From assembly GCA_937959275.1 (NCBI GenBank), contig CALGLU010000001.1:60471-124470 (forward strand): 64,000 nt of DNA. The letters are read 5' to 3'. This document shows, piece after piece, positions 35,701 through 43,199 of this stretch (position 1 is the first letter of the stretch; the number at the start of each line of letters is the position of its first letter). The position numbers were made by a program, and so were the translations under genes. The DNA is from an uncultured Saprospiraceae bacterium (GTDB taxonomy: Bacteria; Bacteroidota; Bacteroidia; Chitinophagales; Saprospiraceae). The notes under the pieces were generated by a model. The model was not told the origin of the DNA. It searched no databases and saw nothing but the letters and a program-made list of their open reading frames with translations.

Positions 35701-38700
35701 CATTCCTGCTGGAATGACATTAAGTGCTGCTGATGCAAATGGTTGGGCTGGCCCTGCTGCTGGTCCTGTTAGTGTAACTGGTGGCGCTTTAGCTGCTGGT
35801 GCTTCAACAACGATTGATATTGTGTTGACAATTGACGCTGGTTTCCAAGGTGACGAAATTGTCAACTTTGCTGAAATTAGTGCAGACGACAATGCTTTAG
35901 GAGAGCCAGATGTGGATTCAACGCCTGATGCGGATGATACAAATGATGCAGGTGGTGCTCCTGATACAGCTTCTGATGATGTGAACATGGGTGATGGTTC
36001 AGGTGCTCCTGGAGATACGAATCCTGCGACAGATGAAGATGATCATGATCCGGAGTCGATTATTATAGGACAGGTTTTTGACCTTGCTTTAATCAAAGAA
36101 CTTTCATCTGCTGGACCATTCGGTCCTGGTGATGATGTGACATATACAATAACCGTAACAAATCAAGGAAGCCTAGATGCAACAAGCTTTGAAGTGACTG
36201 ATTACATTCCTGCTGGAATGACATTAAGTGCTGCTGATGCAAATGGTTGGGCTGGCCCAGCTGCTGGTCCTGTTAGTGTAGCTGGTGGCGCTTTAGCTGC
36301 TGGTGCAACGACAACGATTGATATTGTGTTGACGATTGACCCTACTTTCTCAGGTGAAGAACTTGTCAATTTTGCTGAAATTAGTGCAGACGACAATGCT
36401 TTAGGAGAGCCAGATGTGGATTCAGCGCCTGATGCGGATGATACAAATGATGCAGGTGGTGCTCCTGATACAGCTTCTGATGATGTGAACATGGGTGATG
36501 GTTCAGGTGCTCCCGGAGATACGAATCCTGCGACTGATGAAGATGATCATGATCCAGAACAAATAGCTGTGCAACAACCATTAAGCATAGGGTCAACTGT
36601 ATTTGCTGACTTAGATGACAGTGGTATTCAAGATGCTGGCGAAGCAGGTATTTCTGGAGTAACAGTTGAATTAGTAGATGCTGCAACAGGAGCGGTTATC
36701 GGCACAGTCGTAACAGATGCTAATGGAGATTACTTCTTTGATATGTTAGCTCCTGGCGATTACATCGTGCAGATACCAATGCCAGATGCAGTATATCCTA
36801 CGAGTAGTACGCCAACAGATACAGCTGATAATGGCGTAGATGGTAATGATAATGGAGATCAACCAGGAGGATCAGGAACAATTGTTCAATCTCCAGTAAT
36901 CACATTGGCACCAGGTACAGAGCCAACAGGTGTTGCAGAAGGTGCTCCAACAGGAGGAGCTCAAGATGACATTTTAGATGCCAATGGTGACATGACAATT
37001 GATTTTGGATTTATTCCAATTTATGATTTAGCCTTAGTAAAACAAGCATCAGATCCTGATGGAACAACATATTCACCGGGCGATGATGTGCCGTATACAA
37101 TTACGGTATGTAATCAAGGAACAGTTGATGCTGCTAATGTTGAAGTCACTGATTACATTCCTACTGGAATGACATTGAGTGGGGCTGACGCAAATGGTTG
37201 GGCTGGAGCTGCTGCAGGTCCTGTGACTAATACACTTGCTATCGTACCTGCTGGTACGTGTACAACAGTTGATATCATATTGACAATTGATGCTAGCTTT
37301 ATGGGGTCAAGCCTTGTAAATTTTGCAGAGATTTCTAGTGATGATGGAGATGACATAGATAGTACTCCCGATACAGATAATACAAATGATGCAGGTGGTA
37401 ATCCTGACTCACCTTCTGATGATGAATTTATGGGTGATGGTACAGGGACTCCTGGAGATTCTGTAGCTGCAACAGATGAAGATGATCATGATCCAGAAGA
37501 AATTCTATTAGAGCAGGTATATGATTTAGCATTGACTAAAGAGACAGCATCTGCTGGACCTTTTGATGCTGGTGATGATATTACGTATATAATTGAGGTA
37601 TGTAACCAAGGTACGCTTGATGCGGCTTTTGTTGAAGTCACTGATTACATTCCTGCTGGAATGACATTGAGTGCTGCTGATGCAAATGGTTGGGCTGGAG
37701 CTGCTGTAGGTCCTGTGACGAATACAATTGCTAGCTTACCTGCAGGTGTTTGTACGACTGTAGAAATCGTATTGACGATTGATGCTGGATTCCAAGGGAC
37801 GTCTCTTGTGAATTTTGCTGAGATTTCAAATGATAATGGAGATGATGTAGATAGTACTCCTGATTCAGATGATACAAATGATGCTGGTGGCGCGCCTGAT
37901 TCACCATCTGATGATGTGAACATGGGTGATGGTACAGGAACTCCTGGAGGAACAGATCCAGCTACAGATGAAGATGATCACGATCCTGAATTAATCATGG
38001 TAAATCAAGTTTATGATTTGGCATTGAATAAAAAGGAAGCGGGTGCTGGCCCTTATAATGCTGGTGACGATGTGACGTATACAATAGAAGTTTGTAATCA
38101 AGGAACACTTGATGCTGCTTTTGCAGAGGTTACTGATTACATCCCAGCTGGAATGAGCTTGAGTGGTGCAGATGCGAATGGTTGGGCTGGCCCAGCTGTT
38201 GGTCCTGTGACGACGACTGTTACAAATTTAGTAGCTGGAGCTTGTACAACTGTAGATATCATTTTAACAATTGATGCTAATTTTATGGGTTCATCCCTAG
38301 TGAATTTTGCAGAGATTTCTAATGATGATGGAGATGATATAGATAGTACTCCAGATGCAGATGATACAAATGATGCAGGTGGTGCTCCTAATTCACCGGC
38401 TGACGATTTCACAATGGGTGACGGTACAGGAGCACCTGGTGATTCTGTAGCTGCGACTGATGAAGATGATCATGATCCTGAAGAAATTATGTTGGTACAG
38501 ACGTACGATTTAGCATTAGTGAAAACTGAATCAAGTGCTGGTCCATATTCTGCTGGTGATGATGTGACGTATACAATAGAAGTTTGCAATCAAGGAACAC
38601 TTGATGCGGCGAATATTGAAGTGACAGATTATATCCCTGCGGAAATGACCTTAAGTGCAGCAGACGCAAATGGTTGGGCAGGTCCAGGAGTTGGTCCCGT

Positions 38701-41700
38701 TACAAATACAATTGCAAGTTTAGCTTCAGGTGCTTGTACATCAGTGGATATCGTATTAACGATTGATCCTGCATTTCAAGGGACTAGCATTGTGAATTTT
38801 GCTGAGATCTCTGGTGATGATGGTGACGATATTGATAGTACACCTGATGCAAATGATGCGAATGATGCAGGTGGTAATCCTAATTCTCCTTCAGATGATG
38901 TAAACATGGGAGACGGAACAGGAGCACCTGGTGATTCTGTAGCTGCGACTGATGAAGATGATCACGATCCAGAAGAGATTACATTAGTGCAAGAGTATGA
39001 TTTAGCATTGACCAAAAAAGAATCAAGTGCTGGTCCATACTTCCCTGGTGATGATGTGACATATACAATTGAGGTTTGTAATCAAGGAACACTTGATGCT
39101 GCCAATGTTGAGGTGACTGATTATATCCCTGCGGATATGATGCTTAGTGGTGCTGATGCAAATGGTTGGGCTGGTCCTAATGCAGGTCCTGTGACAATCA
39201 CAATTGCTAGCTTGCCAACTGGAGCTTGTACTACTGTAGATATCGTATTGACAATTGATGCAGCATTTGCTGGTGGTACTATTGTCAACTTTGCAGAAAT
39301 CTCTGCGGATGATGGTGATGATATTGATAGTACGCCTGATGCAAATGATGCTAATGATGCAGGTGGTAATCCTGATTCACCGTCTGATGATGTAGTGAAT
39401 GGTGACGGTACTGGTGTGCCTGGAGATTCTGTAGGTGCTACAGATGAAGATGATCATGATCCTGAATCAATCGTTGTAGAAGAAGTTTATGACCTTGCTT
39501 TAATTAAGGAAGAGTCATCTGCTGGTCCATACTTACCTGGTGACGATGTGACGTATACGATCACAATTGAAAATCAAGGTACTGCAATGGCTAATTCATT
39601 CCAGGTGACTGATTATATTCCTGCGAATATGACTTTGAGTGCTGCTGATGCAAATGGTTGGGCTGGCCCAGCTGCTGGTCCTGTTACAAATAATATCATT
39701 ATGCCGCTTGCACCTGGTGCAACGACATCTGTTGATATTGTGTTAACAATTGATCCTAATTTTGCTGGTGGTTCATTAGTGAATTTTGCAGAGATTAGTT
39801 TTGATGATGGAGCAGATGTAGATAGTACACCTGATGCAATAAATGGAAATGATGCCGGTGGTAATCCAAACTCTGCTTCAGATGATTCTAATGATGGTGA
39901 CGGTACTGGAGCTCCTAATGATACGGATCCAGCGACAGATGAAGATGATCATGATCCTGAAGAGATTGTAGTTGAGATGATCTATGACCTTGCCTTGATT
40001 AAAGAAGTGTCTTCAGCTGGTCCTTATATGCCTGGTGATGATGTGACATATACAATCACAGTAGAAAACCAAGGAACGTTACCTGCGAATCTTTTCCAGA
40101 TTACAGATTATATTCCTGCTGGTATGACTTTGAGTGCTAATGATGCGAATGGTTGGGCTGGTCCTGGTGCAGGTCCAGTATCGACAAATATTATCGCTCC
40201 TTTAGCACCTGGTGCTAGTACGACTGTTGATATTGTCTTAACTATTGATGCTAATTTCTCAGGTAACTCCTTAGTGAATTATGCAGAGATTAGTTTTGAT
40301 GATGGAGATGATGTTGATAGTGCTCCTGATACCACTAATGGTAATGATGCAGGTGGTGCTCCAAACACGACGTCTGATAACGTAGTTGATGGTGATGGTA
40401 CTGGAGCTCCTAATGATACGGATCCAGCGACAGATGAAGATGATCATGATCCTGAAGAAATTCCGGTTAGTGCTATTTATGATCTTGCCTTAACAAAGGT
40501 AGAATCATCAGCTGGCCCATATTTCCCTGGAGATGATGTCACATATACAATTGAAGTTTGTAATCAAGGTACTTTGCCTGCAAGCAACGTGACTGTAACA
40601 GATTATATCCCATCGGATATGATGTTAAGTGCAGCTGATGCGAATGGTTGGGCTGGTCCTAGTGCAGGTCCGGTTACGAATACCCTATCTAGCGTTCCAG
40701 TTGGGACTTGCCAGACGGTAGACATTGTATTGACGATTAATTCATCGTTTACAGGTACTAGCATAGTTAACTTTGCTGAGATATCTGGAGATGATGGAAA
40801 TGATATTGATAGTACGCCTGATGCAGATGATACGAATGATGCTGGTGGTAATCCTAATTCGCCTTCTGACAATGTTGTCATGGGTGATGGTACAGGTACA
40901 CCAGGTGATTCAGTCGCAGCGACAGATGAAGATGATCATGATCCTGAAGAAGTTACAGTTGGTCAGATTTACGATCTAGCTTTGATTAAAGAAGTTACAT
41001 CTGCTGGACCTTATTCTTCTGGTGATGATGTGACGTATACAATCACTGTAGAAAATCAAGGGTCTATTATGGCTAATGTATTCCAAATTACGGATTACAT
41101 TCCTGCTGGAATGACATTGAGTGCAAATGATACTAACGGATGGGCTGGTCCATCGGCGGGTCCTGTGACTTTAAATGTCATTGGTGCTTTAGCTCCTGGT
41201 GCATCAACTACTGTTGATATCACATTGACAATTGATCCAACGTATATGGGAGGAACTCTTGTGAATTTTGCTGAAATCAGTTTTGATGACGGTGATGATT
41301 TCGATAGTGCACCTGATGGTATCAATGGTAATGATGCTGGTGGTGAGCCTGATACAGCTTCTGATGATGTGAATATGGGTGATGGGTCAGGATTGCCTGG
41401 CGATATTGATCCTGCAACAGATGAAGATGATCATGATCCTGCAGCTATTGAGGCATGTCCTGCAGCTGATGCAGGTATTCTTGCTGAAGGTAGTGCAGAT
41501 TCATGTTTGCCTGTTGGTGGCTCGATTAAACGAAATGCAATTGCAACAGGACAAGTTGTTCCTGCTGGTGATAGCCTTGTTTATATCTTAGTTGATATGG
41601 CTGGTAATATCTTGCAAGTGGATTCAATTCCAGAATTCATTATTTCTAATGTAGGAGACTATACGATTCATCCTGTGGTGTACAATCCACTTGATTGTGA

Positions 41701-42370
41701 CGTTAGTTTAGCTGGAACTGTGACTGATATATTAACTGCGTGTAACTGTATTGCAATTGACTTAGTTGGTGCTCCGGTATCAGTAAGAGAATGTTGTACT
41801 GCGAATTCAGGTGGGTTAATTAATGGTACTGCTACAGGTTGTGCAGATCCAGGTGTAGCTGATGCTACCTTGACGGCGACTTCTGTTGGCTTAAATATTC
41901 CTCCAGGATCAACTGTTGGATATATTTTGACATCAGGTCCAGCATCGATTATCCAAGCTACGAATTCGACACCTTCATTTGATGTTGATATGGCTGGTAC
42001 ATATGCGATCCATACAATTGTGTATGATCCATTGACATACAGCTTATCAACTATCAATATAGATGTTGACGATATATTCTCTGTTAATACAACAATTAAT
42101 ACAACTGAAGCATGTGCGAATGTTGATTTACTTGGTTTAGATATTATAGCAGAGACATGTACAAATGATTGTCCTTTTGATTTATATATCCCAGGTGTTG
42201 GCGTACAAGTCACTCCAGGTTTATATGAAGTACAAAATGACATTACATCTGATGGTCTTGTCAATGTAGGACCGGTAGAGTATTCTGCTGGAAATAGTGT
42301 AGAATTGTTACCTGGGTTTGAAGTAACTCTAGGTACAGAATTCGAAGCATACATTGAAGGCTGTAATTAA
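32753..42370 (+). CDS. Giant secreted DUF11-repeat surface protein with GC-x C-terminal tail
   Basis: A 3205-residue exported protein, probably a surface adhesin, stalk or matrix component. In order: signal peptide to AFAQ; the beta domain shared with the preceding gene (~35-250); two TSP3-like Ca2+ segments; and a Cys-rich stretch (~365-460). Five ~165-residue DUF11-type repeats follow, then an SdrD-B-like domain (~1277-1420, FADLDDSGIQDAGEAGI and VTDANGDYFFDMLAPGDYIV) and nine more DUF11-type repeats to ~2900. Last come two Cys-rich domains (ADAGILAEGSADSC; GLINGTATGC) and a tail LLPGFE...AYIEGCN. Each repeat carries the acidic DEDDHDPE segment or a variant. Composition is extremely acidic. 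A strong terminator follows. Confidence 0.9.
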   Translation: MNIRNTHKDILVWVKQFTLFAVFMAAGLTAFAQTPEYATFTGGVSGTGEFTCSEMPNFTYLVSGDIAPGDTNIPGVAQVVDNNGGGMEVVFGQADAEQNIQVEVAGYGGGNGGGIGDPITNTVTTTLDFDTPTPPNSLAFLVADIEQDQVTICAFDSDGAPVSAAVINSWFQASFDADNSDATSSPPTWDAANSTLVGEFGAGGVKQTNYVADLSDNEAGAAWFRVNIAITKLELKFQAMGVNPDDPSYHLFVATTCEEPTCMDLLNDPLICDYIIDNPNSAIAQDDCDGGGISNLVECQTGENPSDPSDDCMSLMDAGLDICTILANDPTNGLATQDCDNGGVDNLTECNDNKDPKDPTDDIPLNPCEAPIGCSPVPTLDVCTDGTTRTIGCDTGLENANVVWYNGMGVQVGVGCDLVIDNTMIQNGLVGDMMCFYYIAEDPANPGCEITSCCPIIAQVIDCGFYDLALIKQEIPAGTYMPGDDVTFEITVCNQGTKDASNVEITDLIPTDMSLSAADNNGWAGPAAGPVTNTINSIVAASCEVLNIVLTIDDDFMGTSIVNNAVITADDGDDIDSDPDVIVMLNDFDDDNDLTEADGGDDEDPAEITVTQVYDLALTKTTPSNGPFNLLDEILYTITVCNQGTIDAANVQVTDYIPAGMRLAPSDANGWAGSIFGPVTNTIPSISAGTCETVDILLRIRSNFQGTTLINYAEISADDGDDIDSAPDQTNGNDAGGNPESASDDVLLGDGSGTPGDSVAATDEDDHDPELINVIQVYDLALKKETTNAGPYNTGDDVTYTITVCNQGTLPGSNIEVTDYIPTGMTLSANDANGWTGPIAGPVTYSFSSVPVNTCATVDIVLTIDAGFMGSSIVNYAEISGDNGDDVDSAPDAINGNDAGGNPNSPADNELGGDGTGSPNDSVAATDEDDHDPEEISLVQVFDLALIKEAPAGPYNAGDDVTYTITVSNQGTLDATSFEVTDYIPAGMTLSAADANGWAGPAAGPVSVTGGALAAGASTTIDIVLTIDAGFQGDEIVNFAEISADDNALGEPDVDSTPDADDTNDAGGAPDTASDDVNMGDGSGAPGDTNPATDEDDHDPESIIIGQVFDLALIKELSSAGPFGPGDDVTYTITVTNQGSLDATSFEVTDYIPAGMTLSAADANGWAGPAAGPVSVAGGALAAGATTTIDIVLTIDPTFSGEELVNFAEISADDNALGEPDVDSAPDADDTNDAGGAPDTASDDVNMGDGSGAPGDTNPATDEDDHDPEQIAVQQPLSIGSTVFADLDDSGIQDAGEAGISGVTVELVDAATGAVIGTVVTDANGDYFFDMLAPGDYIVQIPMPDAVYPTSSTPTDTADNGVDGNDNGDQPGGSGTIVQSPVITLAPGTEPTGVAEGAPTGGAQDDILDANGDMTIDFGFIPIYDLALVKQASDPDGTTYSPGDDVPYTITVCNQGTVDAANVEVTDYIPTGMTLSGADANGWAGAAAGPVTNTLAIVPAGTCTTVDIILTIDASFMGSSLVNFAEISSDDGDDIDSTPDTDNTNDAGGNPDSPSDDEFMGDGTGTPGDSVAATDEDDHDPEEILLEQVYDLALTKETASAGPFDAGDDITYIIEVCNQGTLDAAFVEVTDYIPAGMTLSAADANGWAGAAVGPVTNTIASLPAGVCTTVEIVLTIDAGFQGTSLVNFAEISNDNGDDVDSTPDSDDTNDAGGAPDSPSDDVNMGDGTGTPGGTDPATDEDDHDPELIMVNQVYDLALNKKEAGAGPYNAGDDVTYTIEVCNQGTLDAAFAEVTDYIPAGMSLSGADANGWAGPAVGPVTTTVTNLVAGACTTVDIILTIDANFMGSSLVNFAEISNDDGDDIDSTPDADDTNDAGGAPNSPADDFTMGDGTGAPGDSVAATDEDDHDPEEIMLVQTYDLALVKTESSAGPYSAGDDVTYTIEVCNQGTLDAANIEVTDYIPAEMTLSAADANGWAGPGVGPVTNTIASLASGACTSVDIVLTIDPAFQGTSIVNFAEISGDDGDDIDSTPDANDANDAGGNPNSPSDDVNMGDGTGAPGDSVAATDEDDHDPEEITLVQEYDLALTKKESSAGPYFPGDDVTYTIEVCNQGTLDAANVEVTDYIPADMMLSGADANGWAGPNAGPVTITIASLPTGACTTVDIVLTIDAAFAGGTIVNFAEISADDGDDIDSTPDANDANDAGGNPDSPSDDVVNGDGTGVPGDSVGATDEDDHDPESIVVEEVYDLALIKEESSAGPYLPGDDVTYTITIENQGTAMANSFQVTDYIPANMTLSAADANGWAGPAAGPVTNNIIMPLAPGATTSVDIVLTIDPNFAGGSLVNFAEISFDDGADVDSTPDAINGNDAGGNPNSASDDSNDGDGTGAPNDTDPATDEDDHDPEEIVVEMIYDLALIKEVSSAGPYMPGDDVTYTITVENQGTLPANLFQITDYIPAGMTLSANDANGWAGPGAGPVSTNIIAPLAPGASTTVDIVLTIDANFSGNSLVNYAEISFDDGDDVDSAPDTTNGNDAGGAPNTTSDNVVDGDGTGAPNDTDPATDEDDHDPEEIPVSAIYDLALTKVESSAGPYFPGDDVTYTIEVCNQGTLPASNVTVTDYIPSDMMLSAADANGWAGPSAGPVTNTLSSVPVGTCQTVDIVLTINSSFTGTSIVNFAEISGDDGNDIDSTPDADDTNDAGGNPNSPSDNVVMGDGTGTPGDSVAATDEDDHDPEEVTVGQIYDLALIKEVTSAGPYSSGDDVTYTITVENQGSIMANVFQITDYIPAGMTLSANDTNGWAGPSAGPVTLNVIGALAPGASTTVDITLTIDPTYMGGTLVNFAEISFDDGDDFDSAPDGINGNDAGGEPDTASDDVNMGDGSGLPGDIDPATDEDDHDPAAIEACPAADAGILAEGSADSCLPVGGSIKRNAIATGQVVPAGDSLVYILVDMAGNILQVDSIPEFIISNVGDYTIHPVVYNPLDCDVSLAGTVTDILTACNCIAIDLVGAPVSVRECCTANSGGLINGTATGCADPGVADATLTATSVGLNIPPGSTVGYILTSGPASIIQATNSTPSFDVDMAGTYAIHTIVYDPLTYSLSTINIDVDDIFSVNTTINTTEACANVDLLGLDIIAETCTNDCPFDLYIPGVGVQVTPGLYEVQNDITSDGLVNVGPVEYSAGNSVELLPGFEVTLGTEFEAYIEGCN
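34144..41450 (+). repeat. Fourteen in-frame DUF11-type repeats (array interrupted by one SdrD-B-like domain)
   Basis: Each unit starts at a YDLAL-K motif, continues GPY..GDDVTYTI, NQGT, TDYIPAGM-LSAADANGWAGP, then DIVLTID, NFAEIS-DDGDD-DSTPDA, NDAGG, and ends ATDEDDHDPE. Five units precede and nine follow the domain at about 36580-37015. Most units span ~165-170 codons. The fourth and fifth units are offset by exactly 504 bases and are the most alike at the base level. Confidence 0.9.
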
Positions 42371-42403
42371 TAGAAAGATTCTTATATCCTATAAATCTGT
42401 GTT

Positions 42404-42439
42404 AAAGACCCGATGGAACTTCCATCGGGTCTTTTTTTT
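42404..42439 (+). terminator. Strong Rho-independent terminator of the giant gene
   Basis: A perfect 11-bp stem GACCCGATGGA/TCCATCGGGTC (42407-42431) with a 3-base loop, followed by eight T. It lies 34 bases after the stop at 42370. Confidence 0.92.
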
Positions 42440-42472
42440 ATCATTAGATTTAGATTGATTTAATCCGTTTTT

Positions 42473-42480
42473 TACTTTTG
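42473..42480 (+). promoter_or_regulatory. Putative -7 box of the YwqK-like lipoprotein gene
   Basis: TACTTTTG fits TAnnTTTG; it ends 24 bases before the ATG at 42505. A TTG at 42455-42457 is slightly too close to be a good -33 element. Confidence 0.4.
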
Positions 42481-42504
42481 TAGCAGAAATCTAAATTTTA
42501 CATT

Positions 42505-43089
42505 ATGCGAATAATCATATTATCAAGCTATTGGTTATTGTTAACCATCTTATTTTCTTGCGGAGGTACTTCCGCTTCGTCTGGTGCACAAATTAATTTA
42601 ACTGGCTTTACAGAATTAGCAATCCCAGGTTCGAATGCACATTTGGTAACTAAAAAAGATGGTTCAGGGAAGATGATAGAACAAGGCATAGTTAGAGGTG
42701 GCCAAAAAGACGGGCCATGGACGATATTTCATGACAATGAGAGTATTAAATCTATCACCACGTATATCAATGGTATTCTCAACGGAGCCCATTTAGAGTT
42801 CAATAATAGAGGTCAGCTAGAAAAACGAGTCGAATATCTAGATAATAATTTTCACGGCCTCTATGGAGAATACAAGTATGGTAGACCACTCAAAGAAATC
42901 AATTACATTAAAGGAGTCCAAGAAGGTCCTTTTAGAATCTGGAATGATATGGGAAAGCTAAAGCAAAGAGGTACCAACAAAAACGGGAAACTTGATGGCA
43001 CATTAGACTATTTTGATGACGAAGAAAACAAAATCATGAGCTATGAATACCAAGATGGTGAAGTGTTGAGTGGAGGCATGCTAGAATAA
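42505..43089 (+). CDS. MORN/YwqK-repeat lipoprotein
   Basis: A 194-residue lipoprotein (lipobox LFSC, Cys ~19). Its body is a series of MORN-like strands of the pattern 'G...G.W..F' (GGQKDGPWTIFHD, NGILNGAHLEFNN, DNNFHGLYGEYKYGR, KGVQEGPFRIWND, NGKLDGTLDYFDD). Databases often label this pattern 'YwqK family antitoxin', but no toxin gene is beside it and the signal places it in the envelope, so I do not infer a toxin-antitoxin role. It has its own promoter-like box and is bracketed by noncoding DNA. Confidence 0.85.
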   Translation: MRIIILSSYWLLLTILFSCGGTSASSGAQINLTGFTELAIPGSNAHLVTKKDGSGKMIEQGIVRGGQKDGPWTIFHDNESIKSITTYINGILNGAHLEFNNRGQLEKRVEYLDNNFHGLYGEYKYGRPLKEINYIKGVQEGPFRIWNDMGKLKQRGTNKNGKLDGTLDYFDDEENKIMSYEYQDGEVLSGGMLE

Positions 43090-43168
43090 CACACCAATTA
43101 TTAGCTAAACTATACTGTCGCATAGGATAATATACATTACAATTATCCATATATATAGATATATTTAA

Positions 43169-43176
43169 TATATTTG
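43169..43176 (+). promoter_or_regulatory. Putative -7 box of the degenerate-helicase operon
   Basis: TATATTTG (exact TAnnTTTG) ends 23 bases before the ATG at 43200, within an AT-rich alternating stretch. A -33 element is not evident. Confidence 0.4.
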
Positions 43177-43199
43177 AGCTATCAAATAAGCAAACTACT

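Noticed and set aside
34144..41450. Regular repeats that could suggest a CRISPR or tandem-repeat array
   Set aside because: Units are ~500 bases, diverged and in frame throughout; they encode protein repeats, and no short identical repeats with unique spacers exist.
41668..42354. Long antisense frame (228 residues) inside the giant gene, and many 90-100 residue antisense frames along its repeats
   Set aside because: They mirror the repetitive codon pattern of the plus-strand gene, recur at each repeat with the same phase, and have no recognisable domain or start context.
42505..43089. YwqK-type antitoxin of a toxin-antitoxin pair
   Set aside because: It has a lipoprotein signal and no adjacent toxin; only the MORN-like repeat pattern is shared.
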